From Limnoperna fortunei (taxonomy: Eukaryota; Mollusca; Bivalvia; Mytilida; Modiolidae), in assembly GCA_944474755.1 (NCBI GenBank), contig OX104120.1, positions 41,706,067 through 41,770,066 on the forward strand: a stretch of DNA of 64,000 nucleotides. The letters run 5' to 3'. Both the position numbers and the translations under genes were made by a program. Below, piece after piece: positions 1 to 10,636 of the stretch. Under the pieces are notes generated by a model. The model saw only the letters and a list, made by a program, of their open reading frames with translations, was not told where the DNA came from and did no database searches. Each line of letters opens with the position of its first letter. Positions within the stretch are counted from its first letter, which is position 1.

Positions 1-163
1 GAAAATGGCGGCCATTTTGAAAATTTCAAAAGTGGATTGCACAACTTCAGGTCACCCTTAACATGTTCCCAAAGTTTCATTTCGATCGGTTAAAAGATGA
101 GCGAGAAAACGAGCGGACAACATTGCGAGGGGAAAACATAAGAAATATGATAATAATAATAAT
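1..163 (+). mobile_element. family A element, 3' part only (left edge of window)
   Basis: The sequence matches the last ~170 bases of the complete A units: a GGCGGCCATTTTG pair, the TTTCGATCGGTTAAAAGATG block, the GAGCGGACAACATTGCGAG block and a short TAA run. The rest of the element lies left of the window. Bases 1-1010 closely repeat 4197-5206. Confidence 0.85.
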
Positions 164-961
164 AATTAAAATTTACGTTTCCCGAAACGTTGAAGTCGCC
201 TCCCGTTCCGCACTTTTGACCGAGTAGAGGGAACTAAAAGTCAAGAGCACAACTTCATAACATGAGCTTTCAGTTGGCCAAGTTTCATTTCGATCGGTTA
301 AAAGATGAGCGAGAAAACGAGCAAACTTTAAAACGGCCGCCATTTTGAAACCGGAAGTCGGACAAAAAATTTTTTTTGCAAAAATGCTCAGGATAGTTAG
401 CTGTATCAGTATACCAATTTTCATTGAAATTGCTCTGGCCATAACTGAGATCTCACAACGGCCGCCATTTTGTAAAACTTTAAAACGGCCGCCATTTTGA
501 AACCGGAAGTCGGACAAAACATTTTTAATAGTGGCACACTTAGGGTATCATAAGCTACCTGTATACCAAATTTCGTCTAAATCGGATGACGTTTAAATTT
601 TTACATTTTTAGGGGGGTGGTGTTCGGATGGCGGCCATTTTGAAATGTCGGCCGCGTCAAATTTTTTTTTGCAAAAATGCTCGGGATAGTTAGCTGTACC
701 AGTATACTAATTTTCATTGAAATTGCTTTGGCAATTACTGAGATCTGACAACGGCCGTCATTTTTTTCAACGGCGGCCATTTTGAAAATGGCGGCCATTT
801 TGAAAATTTCAAAAGTGGATTGCACAACTTCAGGTCACCCTTAACATGTTCCTAAAGTTTCATTTCGATCGGTTAAAAGATGAGCGAGAAAACGAGCGGA
901 CAACATTGCGAGGGGAAAACATAAGAAATATGAAAATAATAATAATAATAATAATAATAAT
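164..961 (+). mobile_element. family A repeat element, complete (A1)
   Basis: This is a non-autonomous repeat element with no protein of its own. It opens after a TAA run with the 5' hairpin ACGTTTC, loop CC, GAAACGT (175-190), then the identity motif AAGTCGCC (193-200). The body has two related halves. Each half carries the block TTTCGATCGGTTAAAAGATG, a GCAAAAATGCTCRGGATAG block and several GGCCGCCATTTTG motifs. It ends in GAGGGGAAAACATAAG and an ATA/TAA microsatellite (~936-961), followed at once by H1 cassettes whose 3' arm GGCGACTT complements the identity motif. The ~115-codon and 74-codon minus-strand frames inside it recur in most A copies but have repeat-like composition and no recognisable domain, so I treat them as non-coding. 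Tail and head structure suggest a HINE/pearl-like or another undescribed class. Confidence 0.8.
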
Positions 962-1250
962 AAGAAACGGAGTAAAAACAATAAGTCGCCCGACACTTCG
1001 TGGTCGGCGACTTAATAATAATAATAAGAAACGGTGCAAAAACAATAAATCCCCGACACTTCGTGGTCGGGGATTTAATAAGAAACGGTGCAAAAACAAT
1101 AAATCCCCGACACTTCGTGGTCGGGGATTTAATAATAATAAGAAACGGAGTAAAAACAATAAGTCGCCCGACACTTCGTGGTCGGCGACTTAATAATAAG
1201 AAACGGAGTAAAAACAATAAGTCGCCCGACACTTCGTGGTCGGCGACTTA
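962..1250 (+). repeat. hairpin cassette array H1-H3-H3-H1-H1
   Basis: Five ~53-bp cassettes separated by TAA units. All share the lead AAGAAACGG...AAAAACAATAA. H1 (962, 1140, 1199) has outer stem AAGTCGC with GCGACTT, inner stems CGA/TCG and CAC/GTG, a bulged C and a bulged G, and a TTC loop. H3 (1027, 1080) has outer stem AAATCCCCGA with TCGGGGATTT and the same inner CAC/GTG and TTC loop. The first cassette after A1 is H1, the type matching the A head. Confidence 0.9.
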
Positions 1251-2008
1251 ATTTACGTTTCGCGAAACGTGAAGTCTCCCAAACGAAGTTACTGATAGTC
1301 CTGTACAAAAAATAGCGCGTCATATAAAAATTCTGAGTTGACCATTGAACTCGACATACTAAATTTACTTTAGGAACCAATTTTCATAGAGTTCCGACAA
1401 TGTTGAATTTTTGCCGATTTGGCGACTTTGGTGGCCATTTTTAAAAAAATGGCGGGTCGTATAAAAAATCTGAGTGTACCGTTGAACTCGGCATACCAAA
1501 TTTACTTTTAGAACCTATTTTCGTTGAATTATGACAATGTTGAATTTTTGCCCATCTGGCAACTTTGGCGGCCATTTTACAAAAAATGGCGCGTCGTATA
1601 AAAATTCTGAGTTGACCATTCGACTCGGCATACCAAATTTACTGTTAAAACCCATTTTCGTTGAAATCCGACAAACTTGAATTTTGGCGATTCGGCGGCC
1701 ATTTTGAAAATGGCGGCCGGTTCGCGCGCGATTTTTTGCCAAAAATAAATCAAGACCACTATGCTGAACCTACATACCAAGTTTCATCGAAATCCATCTG
1801 GCGGTTCTCCGGGAACTGCATTTTGGCGGGAAAACTTAAATGGCGGCCATTTTGAAAGTGGCGGCCATCTTGGAAATTCCGAAAGATGATTGCACATCTA
1901 GCCAATAGGGTCTAACATCCTACCAAGTTTCAAATTGATCCCATTTACGGTTTCTGAGAAAAGTGTCGGAAATCTCTACGGAAAAAGCAGAAGAAGAATA
2001 ATAATAAT
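1251..2008 (+). mobile_element. family B element, internally deleted (B1)
   Basis: The head has the hairpin ACGTTTC, loop GC, GAAACGT followed by the B identity motif AAGTCTCCCAAACGAAGTT. After TGATAGTCCTGTAC the copy jumps straight to AAAAAATAGCGCG, losing the ~740-bp or longer segment seen in B2. The body is made of ~138-bp sub-repeats around ACAATGTTGAATTTTTGCC with GGCGGCCATTTT motifs. The tail is AAGCAGAAGAAGAATAATAATAA. From 1311 on it is nearly the same as 18,051 onward. Confidence 0.8.
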
Positions 2009-2802
2009 AATTAAAATTTACGTTTCCCGAAACGTTGAAGTCGCCTCCCGTTCCGCACTTTTGACCGAGTAGAGGGAACTAAAAGTCAAGAGCACAACTT
2101 CATAACATGAGCTTTCAGTTGGCCAAGTTTCATTTCGATCGGTTAAAAGATGAGCGAGAAAACGAGCAAACTTTAAAACGGCCGCCATTTTGAAACCGGA
2201 AGTCGGACAAAAAATTTTTTTTGCAAAAATGCTCAGGATAGTTAGCTGTATCAGTATACCAATTTTCATTGAAATTGCTCTGGCCATAACTGAGATCTGA
2301 CAACGGCCGCCATTTTGTAAAACTTTAAAACGGCCGCCATTTTGAAACCGGAAGTCGGACAAAACATTTTTAAATAGTGGCACACTTAGGGTATCATAAG
2401 CTACCTGTATACCAAATTTCGTCTAAATCGGATGACGTTTAAATTTTTACATTTTTAGGGGGGTGGTGTTCGGATGGCGGCCATTTTGAAATGTCGGCCG
2501 CGTCAAATTTTTTTTTGCAAAAATGCTCGGGATAGTTAGCTGTACCAGTATACCAATTTTCATTGAAATTGCTTTGGCAATTACTGAGATCTGACAACGG
2601 CCGTCATTTTTTTCAACGGCGGCCATTTTGAAAATGGCGGCCATTTTGAAAATTTCAAAAGTGGATTGCACAACTTCAGGTCACCCTTAACAGGTTCCCA
2701 AAGTTTCATTTCGATCAGTTAAAAGATGAGCGAGAAAACGAGCGGACAACATTGCGACGGGAAAAAGGAAAACATAAGAAATATGAAAATAATAATAATA
2801 AT
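2009..2802 (+). mobile_element. family A element (A2)
   Basis: Complete A architecture with head hairpin and AAGTCGCC motif. It is followed directly by the next A head with only a TAA run between, so no cassette is present. Near-identical to 18,750-19,543, part of a duplication at offset ~16,741. Confidence 0.8.
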
Positions 2803-3576
2803 AAAATTTACGTTTCCCGAAACGTTGAAGTCGCCTCCCGTTCCGCACGTTTGACCGAGTAGAGGGAACTAAAAGTCAAGAGCACAACTTCATAACATGA
2901 GCTTTCAGTTGGCCAAGTTTCATTTCGATCGGTTAAAAGATGAGCGAGAAAACGAGCAAACTTTAAAACGGCCGCCATTTTGAAACCGGAAGTCGGACAA
3001 AAAATTTTTTTTGCAAAAATGCTCAGGATAGTTAGCTGTACCAGTATACCAATTTTCATTGAAATTGCTCTGGCCATAACTGAGATCTGACAACGGCCGC
3101 CATTTTGTAAAACTTTAAAACAGCCGCCATTTTGAAACCGGAAGTCGGACAAAAATTTTGAAAATAGTGGCACACTCAGGGTATCATAAGCTACCTGTAT
3201 ACCAAATTTCGTTTAAATCGGATGACGTTTAAATTTTTACAGTTTTAAGGGGGTGGTGTTCGGATGGCGGCCATTTTGAAATGTCGGCCGCGTCAAATTT
3301 TTTTTTGCAAAAATGCTCGGGATAGGGAGCTGTATCAGTATACCAATTTTCATTGAAATTGCTTTGGCAATTACTGAGATCTGACAACGGCCGTCATTTT
3401 TTTTCAACGGCGGCCATTTTGAAAATGGCGGCCATTTTGAAAATTTCAAAAGTGGATTGCACAACTTCTGGTCACCCTTATTATGTTCCCAAAGTTTCAT
3501 TTCGATCGGTTAAAAGATGAGCGAGAAAACGAGCGGACAACATTGCGAGGGGAAAAAGGAAAACATAATAATAATA
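2803..3576 (+). mobile_element. family A element (A3)
   Basis: Complete A unit. It has the variant TTCCGCACGTTTG near the head and ACAGCCGCCATTTTG in the body, both shared with 19,544-20,317. It joins the next head without a cassette. Confidence 0.8.
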
Positions 3577-4360
3577 ATTAAAATTTACGTTTCCCGAAAC
3601 GTTGAAGTCGCCTCCCGTTCCGCACTTTTGACCGAGTAGAGGGAACTAAAAGTCAAGAGCACAACTTCATAACATGAGCTTTCAGTTGGCCAAGTTTCAT
3701 TTCGATCGGTTAAAAGATGAGCGAGAAAACGAGCAAACTTTAAAACGGCCGCCATTTTGAAACCGGAAGTCGGACAAAAAAATTTTTTTGCAAAAATGCT
3801 CAGGATAGTTAGCTGTATCAGTATACCAATTTTCATTGAAATTGCTCTGGCCATAACTGAGATCTGACAACGGCCGCCATTTTGTAAAACTTTAAAACGG
3901 CCGCCATTTTGAAACCGGAAGTCGGACAAAACATTTTTAAATAGTGGCACACTTAGGGTATCATAAGCTACCTGTATACCAAATTTCGTCTAAATCGGAT
4001 GACGTTTAAATTTTTACATTTTTAGGGGGGTGGTGTTCGGATGGCGGCCATTTTGAAATGTCGGCCGCGTCAAATTTTTTTTTGCAAAAATGCTCGGGAT
4101 AGTTAGCTGTACCAGTATACCAATTTTCATTGAAATTGCTTTGGCAATTACTGAGATCTGACAACGGCCGTCATTTTTTTCAACGGCGGCCATTTTGAAA
4201 ATGGCGGCCATTTTGAAAATTTCAAAAGTGGATTGCACAACTTCAGGTCACCCTTAACATGTTCCCAAAGTTTCATTTCGATCGGTTAAAAGATGAGCGA
4301 GAAAACGAGCGGACAACATTGCGAGGGGAAAACATAAGAAATATGATAATAATAATAATA
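3577..4360 (+). mobile_element. family A element (A4)
   Basis: Complete A unit, TAA-joined to both neighbours without cassettes. The run before TTTGCAAAAATGC is an AAAAAA/TTTTTTT variant, a typical homopolymer difference between copies. Confidence 0.8.
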
Positions 4361-5157
4361 ATTAAAATTTACGTTTCCCGAAACGTTGAAGTCGCCTCCC
4401 GTTCCGCACTTTTGACCGAGTAGAGGGAACTAAAAGTCAAGAGCACAACTTCATAACATGAGCTTTCAGTTGGCCAAGTTTCATTTCGATCGGTTAAAAG
4501 ATGAGCGAGAAAACGAGCAAACTTTAAAACGGCCGCCATTTTGAAACCGGAAGTCGGACAAAAAATTTTTTTTGCAAAAATGCTCAGGATAGTTAGCTGT
4601 ATCAGTATACCAATTTTCATTGAAATTGCTCTGGCCATAACTGAGATCTCAAAACGGCCGCCATTTTGTAAAACTTTAAAACGGCCGCCATTTTGAAACC
4701 GGAAGTCGGACAAAACATTTTTAATAGTGGCACACTTAGGGTATCATAAGCTACCTGTATACTAAATTTCGTCTAAATCGGATGACGTTTAAATTTTTAC
4801 ATTTTTAGGGGGGTGGTGTTCGGATGGCGGCCATTTTGAAATGTCGGCCGCGTCAAATTTTTTTTTGCAAAAATGCTCGGGATAGTTAGCTGTACCAGTA
4901 TACTAATTTTCATTGAAATTGCTTTGGCAATTACTGAGATCTGACAACGGCCGTCATTTTTTTCAACGGCGGCCATTTTGAAAATGGCGGCCATTTTGAA
5001 AATTTCAAAAGTGGATTGCACAACTTCAGGTCACCCTTAACATGTTCCTAAAGTTTCATTTCGATCGGTTAAAAGATGAGCGAGAAAACGAGCGGACAAC
5101 ATTGCGAGGGGAAAACATAAGAAATATGAAAATAATAATAATAATAATAATAATAAT
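4361..5157 (+). mobile_element. family A element (A5), close duplicate of A1
   Basis: It shares A1's private changes (ACTGAGATCTCA instead of ACTGAGATCTGA, and AGTATACTAATTTTC). With its flank it repeats 1-1010 at an offset of 4196 bases, which places a segmental duplication inside the array. The ATA/TAA tract at its end is long and leads into one H1 cassette. Confidence 0.8.
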
Positions 5158-5211
5158 AAGAAACGGAGTAAAAACAATAAGTCGCCCGACACTTCGTGGT
5201 CGGCGACTTAA
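5158..5211 (+). repeat. single H1 hairpin cassette
   Basis: One 53-bp H1 cassette between A5 and A6. Lead AAGAAACGGAG, stem AAGTCGC/GCGACTT with TTC loop, tail TTAATTAAAA running into the next head. Confidence 0.9.
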
Positions 5212-5988
5212 TTAAAATTTACGTTTCCCGAAACGTTGAAGTCGCCTCCCGTTCCGCACTTTTGACCGAGTAGAGGGAACTAAAAGTCAAGAGCACAACT
5301 TCATAACATGAGCTTTCAGTTGGCCAAGTTTCATTTCGATCGGTTAAAAGATGAGCGAGAAAACGAGCAAACTTTAAAACGGCCGCCATTTTGAAACCGG
5401 AAGTCGGACAAAAAATTTTTTTTGCAAAAATGCTCAGGATAGTTAGCTGTATCAGTATGCCAATTTTCATTGAAATTGCTCTGGCCATAACTGAGATCTG
5501 ACAACGGCTGCCATTTTGTAAAACTTTAAAACGGCCGCCATTTTGAAACCGGAAGTCGGACAAAAATTTTAAAAATAGTGGCACACTCAGGGAATCATAA
5601 GCTACCTGTGTACTAAATTTCGTTTAAATCGGATGACGTTTAAATTTTTACAGTTTTAGGGGGCTGGTGTTCGGATGGCGGCCATTTTGAAATGTCGGCC
5701 GCGTCAAATTTTTTTTTGCAAAAATGCGCGGGATAGGGAGCTGTATCAGTATACCAATTTTCATTGAAATTGCTTTGGCAATTACTGAGATCTGACAACG
5801 GCCGTCATTTTTTTTCAACGGCGGCCATTTTGAAAATGGCGGCCATTTTGAAAATTTCAAAAGTGGATTGCACAACTTCAGGTCACCCTTATTATGTTCC
5901 CAAAGTTTCATTTCGATCGGTTAAAAGATGAGCGAGAAAACGAGCGGACAACATTGCGAGGGGAAAAAGGAAAACATAATAATAATAA
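5212..5988 (+). mobile_element. family A element (A6)
   Basis: Complete A unit with several private substitutions (AACGGCTGCCATTTTG, GGGAATCATAAGC, AATGCGCGGGATAGGGAGC). It is TAA-joined to A7 without a cassette. Confidence 0.8.
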
Positions 5989-6775
5989 TTAAAATTTACG
6001 TTTCCCGAAACGTTGAAGTCGCCTCCCGTTTCGCACTTTTGACCGAGTAGAGGGAACTAAAAGTCAAGAGCACAACTTCATAACATGAGCTTTCAGTTGG
6101 CCAAGTTTCATTTCGATCGGTTAAAAGATGAGCGAGAAAACGAGCAAACTTTAAAACGGCCGCCATTTTGAACCGGAAGTCGGACAAAAAATTTTTTTTG
6201 CAAAAATGCTCAGGATAGTTAGCTGTATCAGTATACCAATTTTCATTGAAATTGCTCTGGCCATAACTGAGATCTGACAACGGCCGCCATTTTGTAAAAC
6301 TTTAAAACGGCCGCCATTTTGAAACCGGAAGTCGGACAAAACATTTTTAAATAGTGGCACACTTAGGGTATCATAAGCTACCTGTATACCAAATTTCGTC
6401 TAAATCGGATGACGTTTAAATTTTTACATTTTTAGGGGGGGTGGTGTTCGGATGGCGGCCATTTTGAAATGTCGGCCGCGTCAAATTTTTTTTTGCAAAA
6501 ATGCTCGGGATAGTTAGCTGTACCAGTATACCAATTTTCATTGAAATTGCTTTGGCAATTACTGAGATCTGACAACGGCCGTCATTTTTTTCAACGGCGG
6601 CCATTTTGAAAATGGCGGCCATTTTGAAAATTTCAAAAGTGGATTGCACAACTTCAGGTCACCCTTAACATGTTCCCAAAGTTTCATTTCGATCGGTTAA
6701 AAGATGAGCGAGAAAACGAGCGGACAACATTGCGAGGGGAAAACATAAGAAATATGAAAATAATAATAATAATAA
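5989..6775 (+). mobile_element. family A element (A7)
   Basis: Complete A unit with a one-base loss in the first CATTTTGAACCGG block and CGTTTCGCAC near the head. The indel is tolerated like any non-coding change, which argues against the minus-strand frames being genes. Confidence 0.8.
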
Positions 6776-7557
6776 TTAAAATTTACGTTTCCCGAAACGT
6801 TGAAGTCGCCTCCCGTTCCGCACTTTTGACCGAGTAGAGGGAACTAAAAGTCAAGAGCACAACTTCATAACATGAGCTTTCAGTTGGCCAAGTTTCATTT
6901 CGATCGGTTAAAAGATGAGCGAGAAAACGAGCAAACTTTAAAACGGCCGCCATTTTGAAACCGGAAGTCGGACAAAAAATTTGTTTTGCAAAAATGCTCA
7001 GGATAGTTAGCTGTATCAGTATACCAATTTTCATTGAAATTGCTCTGGCCATAACTGAGATCTGACAACGGCCGCCATTTTGTAAAACATTAAAACGGCC
7101 GCCATTTTGAAACCGGAAGTTGGACAAAAATTTTGAAAATAGTGGCACACTCAGGGTATCATAAGCTACCTGTATACCAAATTTCGTTTAAATCGGATAA
7201 CGTTTAAATTTTTACAGTTTTAGGGGGGTGGTGTTCGGATGGCGGCCATTTTGAAATGTCGGCCGCGTCAAATTTTTTTTGCAAAAATGCTCGGGATAGT
7301 TAGCTGTACCAGTATACTAATTTTCATTGAAATTGCTTTGGCAATTACTGAGATCTGACAACGGCCGTCATTTTTTTTAACGGCGGCCATTTTGAAAATG
7401 GCGGCCATTTTCAAAATTTCAAAAGTGGATTGCACAACTTCAGGTCACCCTTAACATGTTCCCAAAGTTTCATTTCGATCGGTTAAAAGATGAGCGAGAA
7501 AACGAGCGGACACCATTGCGAGGGGAAAAAGGAAAACATAATAATAATAATAATAAT
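6776..7557 (+). mobile_element. family A element (A8), first module of the 4.66-kb higher-order repeat
   Basis: Complete A unit marked by TTTGTTTTGCAAAAATGC, GTAAAACATTAAAACGG and GGAAGTTGGAC. The same marks recur at 11,437 and 16,104. It ends in GACACCATTGCGAGG and a TAA run leading to three H1 cassettes. Confidence 0.8.
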
Positions 7558-7730
7558 AAGAAACGGAGTAAAAACAATAAGTCGCCCGACACTTCGTGGT
7601 CGGCGACTTAATAAGAAACGGAGTAAAAACAATAAGTCGCCCGACACTTCGTGGTCGGCGACTTAATAATAATAATAAGAAACGGAGTAAAAACAATAAG
7701 TCGCCCGACACTTCGTGGTCGGCGACTTAA
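7558..7730 (+). repeat. hairpin cassette array, three H1
   Basis: H1 cassettes start at 7558, 7613 and 7677 with 0-3 TAA spacers. They follow A8 (cognate type) and precede the B2 head. Confidence 0.9.
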
Positions 7731-9419
7731 TTAAAATTTACGTTTCGCGAAACGTGAAGTCTCCCAAACGAAGTTACTGATAGTCCTGTGCAGCCTGTGA
7801 ATCACCTTATATTTGACTTTACAGGTTGCTATTCACCTAGATTTCAAATTCTAATAAAATTGAAAAAATGGTAAATTTTCAAATTTTACTGGTATTCTGT
7901 TGACACAGACATGTTTCACCTGTCCCACATGAACGTTTGCCTAAAAGAGAATAACAAAAATAAAGTAAGTGGAGCGTGACGCCAGGGGCATACATATGAA
8001 CATTGAAATGCTATTGCAATTGATGTAGACAAATGCTAATATGTAACTGCAGACAACATATCAATGGTCTACCATCAATGCTTCATATTAAACAGACACA
8101 AGAAACAAGAGGCCCTAAGGGTCCTGTATCGCTGACCTGGAATTTTTGCTATCAAGGAGCAATAGCTTATACAACAAGGAGCTGTTTGACAACTTCGGCC
8201 CAATGAAGACTTTTGTAGTGCTTGATGAGCTGAACATTTCAGCAATTGAAAGTTTTTCTCTATCTACTATCGTTCTCAAGTTACAGGCAAAAAACACCCA
8301 AAATCGCTATTTTTGACTTTTAAAGAGAGATAACTATTACAAGAAGCAGTCTGACAAAGTCAAACCAATGGAGACTTTTGTAGAGCTTGATGAGCTGAGC
8401 ATTTCAGCAAGTAAAAGTTTTTCTTCATCTACTATCGTTCTCAAGTTAAAGGCAAAAAACCCCAAAAAATCGCTTTTTTGACATTTCAAGAGAGATAACT
8501 CCTACAAGGAGCCATATGACAACTTCGAACCATAAAGTCTTTTGTGCAGCTTGATGATCTGAACATTTTAGCAATTTAAAGTTTTTCTCTATCTACTATC
8601 GTTCTCAAGTTATAGGCAAACAAGAGGCCCCAAATTTACTTTAAGAACCCAATTTCATTGAATTCCAACGTTGTTGATTTTTTGCCGATTTGGCAACTTC
8701 GGCGGCCATTTTACAAAAAATAGCGCGTCATATAAAAATTCTGAGTTGACCATTGAACTCGACATACTAAATTTACTTTAGGAACCAATTTTCATTGAGT
8801 TCCGACAATGTTGAATTTTTGCCGATTTGGCGACTTTGGTGGCCATTTTTAAAAAAATGGCGGGTCGTATAAAAAATCTGAGTGTACCGTTGAACTCGGC
8901 ATACCAAATTTACTTTTAGAACCTATTTTCGTTGAATTATGACAATGTTGAATTTTTGCCCATTTGGCAACTTTGGCGGCCATTTTACAAAAAATGGCGC
9001 GTCGTATAAAAATTCTGAGTTGACCATTGGACTCGGCATACCAAATTTACTGTTAAAACCCATTTTCGTTGAAATCCGACAAACTTGAATTTTTGGCGAT
9101 TCGGCGGCCATTTTGAAAATGGCGGCCGGTTCGCGCGCGATTTTTTGCCAAAAATAAATCAAGACCACTATGCTGAACCTACATACCAAGTTTCATCGAA
9201 ATCCATCTGGCGGTTCTCCGGGAACTGCATTTTGGCGGGAAAACTTAAATGGCGGCCATTTTGAAAGTGGCGGCCATCTTGGAAATTCCGAAAGATGATT
9301 GCACATCTAGCCAATAGGGTCTAACATCCTACCAAGTTTCAAATTGATCCCATTTACGGTTTCTGAGAAAAGTGTCGAAATCTCTACGGGGAAACCAGAA
9401 GAAGAATAATAATAATAAT
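7731..9419 (+). mobile_element. family B element, long form (B2)
   Basis: The head hairpin is ACGTTTC, loop GC, GAAACGT (7740-7755), and the identity motif AAGTCTCCCAAACGAAGTT is at 7757-7775. A ~330-bp stretch of unknown origin follows (TGTGCAGCCTGTGAATCACC onward), then the 165-bp repeat block (8105-8630). Next come ~138-bp B core repeats with ACAATGTTGAATTTTTGCC and GGCGGCCATTTT/C motifs, then a tail CCAGAAGAAGAATAATAAT. The first cassettes after it are H2, whose 3' arm at 9450-9468 is the exact 19-nt reverse complement of the identity motif. No coding sequence was recognised. Confidence 0.8.
8105..8630 (+). repeat. 165-bp tandem repeat block (three copies) inside B2
   Basis: The block is bounded by direct repeats of ACAAGAGGCCC at 8105-8115 and 8620-8630. 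The left one continues into the palindrome AGGCCC TAA GGGTCCT. Three degenerate ~165-bp units share the landmark ATCTACTATCGTTCTCAAG (spacings 165 and 164), plus TTGATGAGCTGAACATTT and AGAGATAACTCCTACAAGGA. I associate such repeats with molluscan pearl-like or HINE core repeats; that assignment is from memory and unverified. Confidence 0.65.
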
Positions 9420-9810
9420 AAGAAACAGAGTAAAAACAATAAGTCTCCAAACTTCGTTTGGGAGACTTAATAAGAAACAGAGTAAAAACAATAAGTCTCC
9501 AAACTTCGTTTGGGAGACTTAATAATAAGAAACAGAGTAAAAACAATAAGTCTCCAAACTTCGTTTGGGAGACTTAATAAGAAACGGAGTAAAAACAATA
9601 AGTCGCCCGACACTTCGTGGTCGGCGACTTAATAATAAGAAACGGAGTAAAAACAATAAGTCGCCCGACACTTCGTGGTCGGCGACTTAATAATAATAAG
9701 AAACGGAGTAAAAACAATAAGTCGCCCGACACTTCGTGGTCGGCGACTTAATAATAAGAAACGGAGTAAAAACAATAAGTCGCCCGACACTTCGTGGTCG
9801 GCGACTTAAT
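9420..9810 (+). repeat. hairpin cassette array, three H2 then four H1
   Basis: Three H2 cassettes carry the lead AAGAAACAGAG, 5' arm AAGTCTCCAAAC, loop TTC and 3' arm GTTTGGGAGACTT. Four H1 cassettes follow. H2 comes first, directly behind B2, its matching family. TAA spacers vary from none to three. Confidence 0.9.
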
Positions 9811-10459
9811 AACTAGTGCTGATTGTGTTGGGATGCCAACACAGAATGTCTCCCAAACGAACCCCCATTGCCACTATAATCCCCATGGATAGTATTTCAT
9901 TCAAATCAGTACATTAAAATATGCCTAGAAATCAAATTTTGTTGAAATCGGACAAAGTTGACTTTTTCCTGCAGTAAAATGGCCGCCATTTTGAAACCGG
10001 AAGTCGGACAAACATTTTTAAATAGTGGCACACTTAGGGTATCATAAGCTTCCTGTATACCAAATTTCGTCTAAATCGGATGACGTTTAAATTTTTACAT
10101 TTTTAGGGGGGTGGTTTTCGGGTGGCGGCCATTTTGAAATGTCGGCCGCGTCAAATTTTTTTTTGCAAAAATGCTCGGGATAGTTAGCTGTACCAGTATA
10201 CCAATTTTCATTGAAATTGCTTTGGCAATTACTGAGATCTGACAACGGCCGTCATTTTTTTCAACGGCGGCCATTTTGAAAATGGCGGCCATTTTGAAAA
10301 TTTCAAAAGTGGATTGCACAACTTCAGGTCACCCTTAACATGTTCCCAAAGTTTCATTTCGATCGGTTAAAAGATGAGCGAGAAAACGAGCGGACAACAT
10401 TGCGAGGGGAAAAAGGAAAACATAAGAAATATGAAAATAATAATAATAATAATAATAAT
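9811..10459 (+). mobile_element. family C element (E-type head joined to A-type tail) (C1)
   Basis: The head CTAGTGCTGATT leads into the perfect hairpin TGTGTTGG, loop GATG, CCAACACA (9824-9843) and the identity motif ATGTCTCCCAAACGAA (9846-9861), which belongs to the E family. After a short unique piece ending CCTGCAGTAAAATGG, the sequence becomes an A-type second half from the CCGCCATTTTGAAACCGG block onward. The following cassettes are H1, which matches the A tail and not the head. C is therefore a recombinant. Confidence 0.75.
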
Positions 10460-10632
10460 AAGAAACGGAGTAAAAACAATAAGTCGCCCGACACTTCGTG
10501 GTCGGCGACTTAATAAGAAACGGAGTAAAAACAATAAGTCGCCCGACACTTCGTGGTCGGCGACTTAATAATAATAAGAAACGGAGTAAAAACAATAAGT
10601 CGCCCGACACTTCGTGGTCGGCGACTTAATAA
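10460..10632 (+). repeat. hairpin cassette array, three H1
   Basis: H1 cassettes behind the A-type tail of C1 and ahead of the D1 head, with short TAA spacers. Confidence 0.9.
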
Positions 10633-10636
10633 TAAT

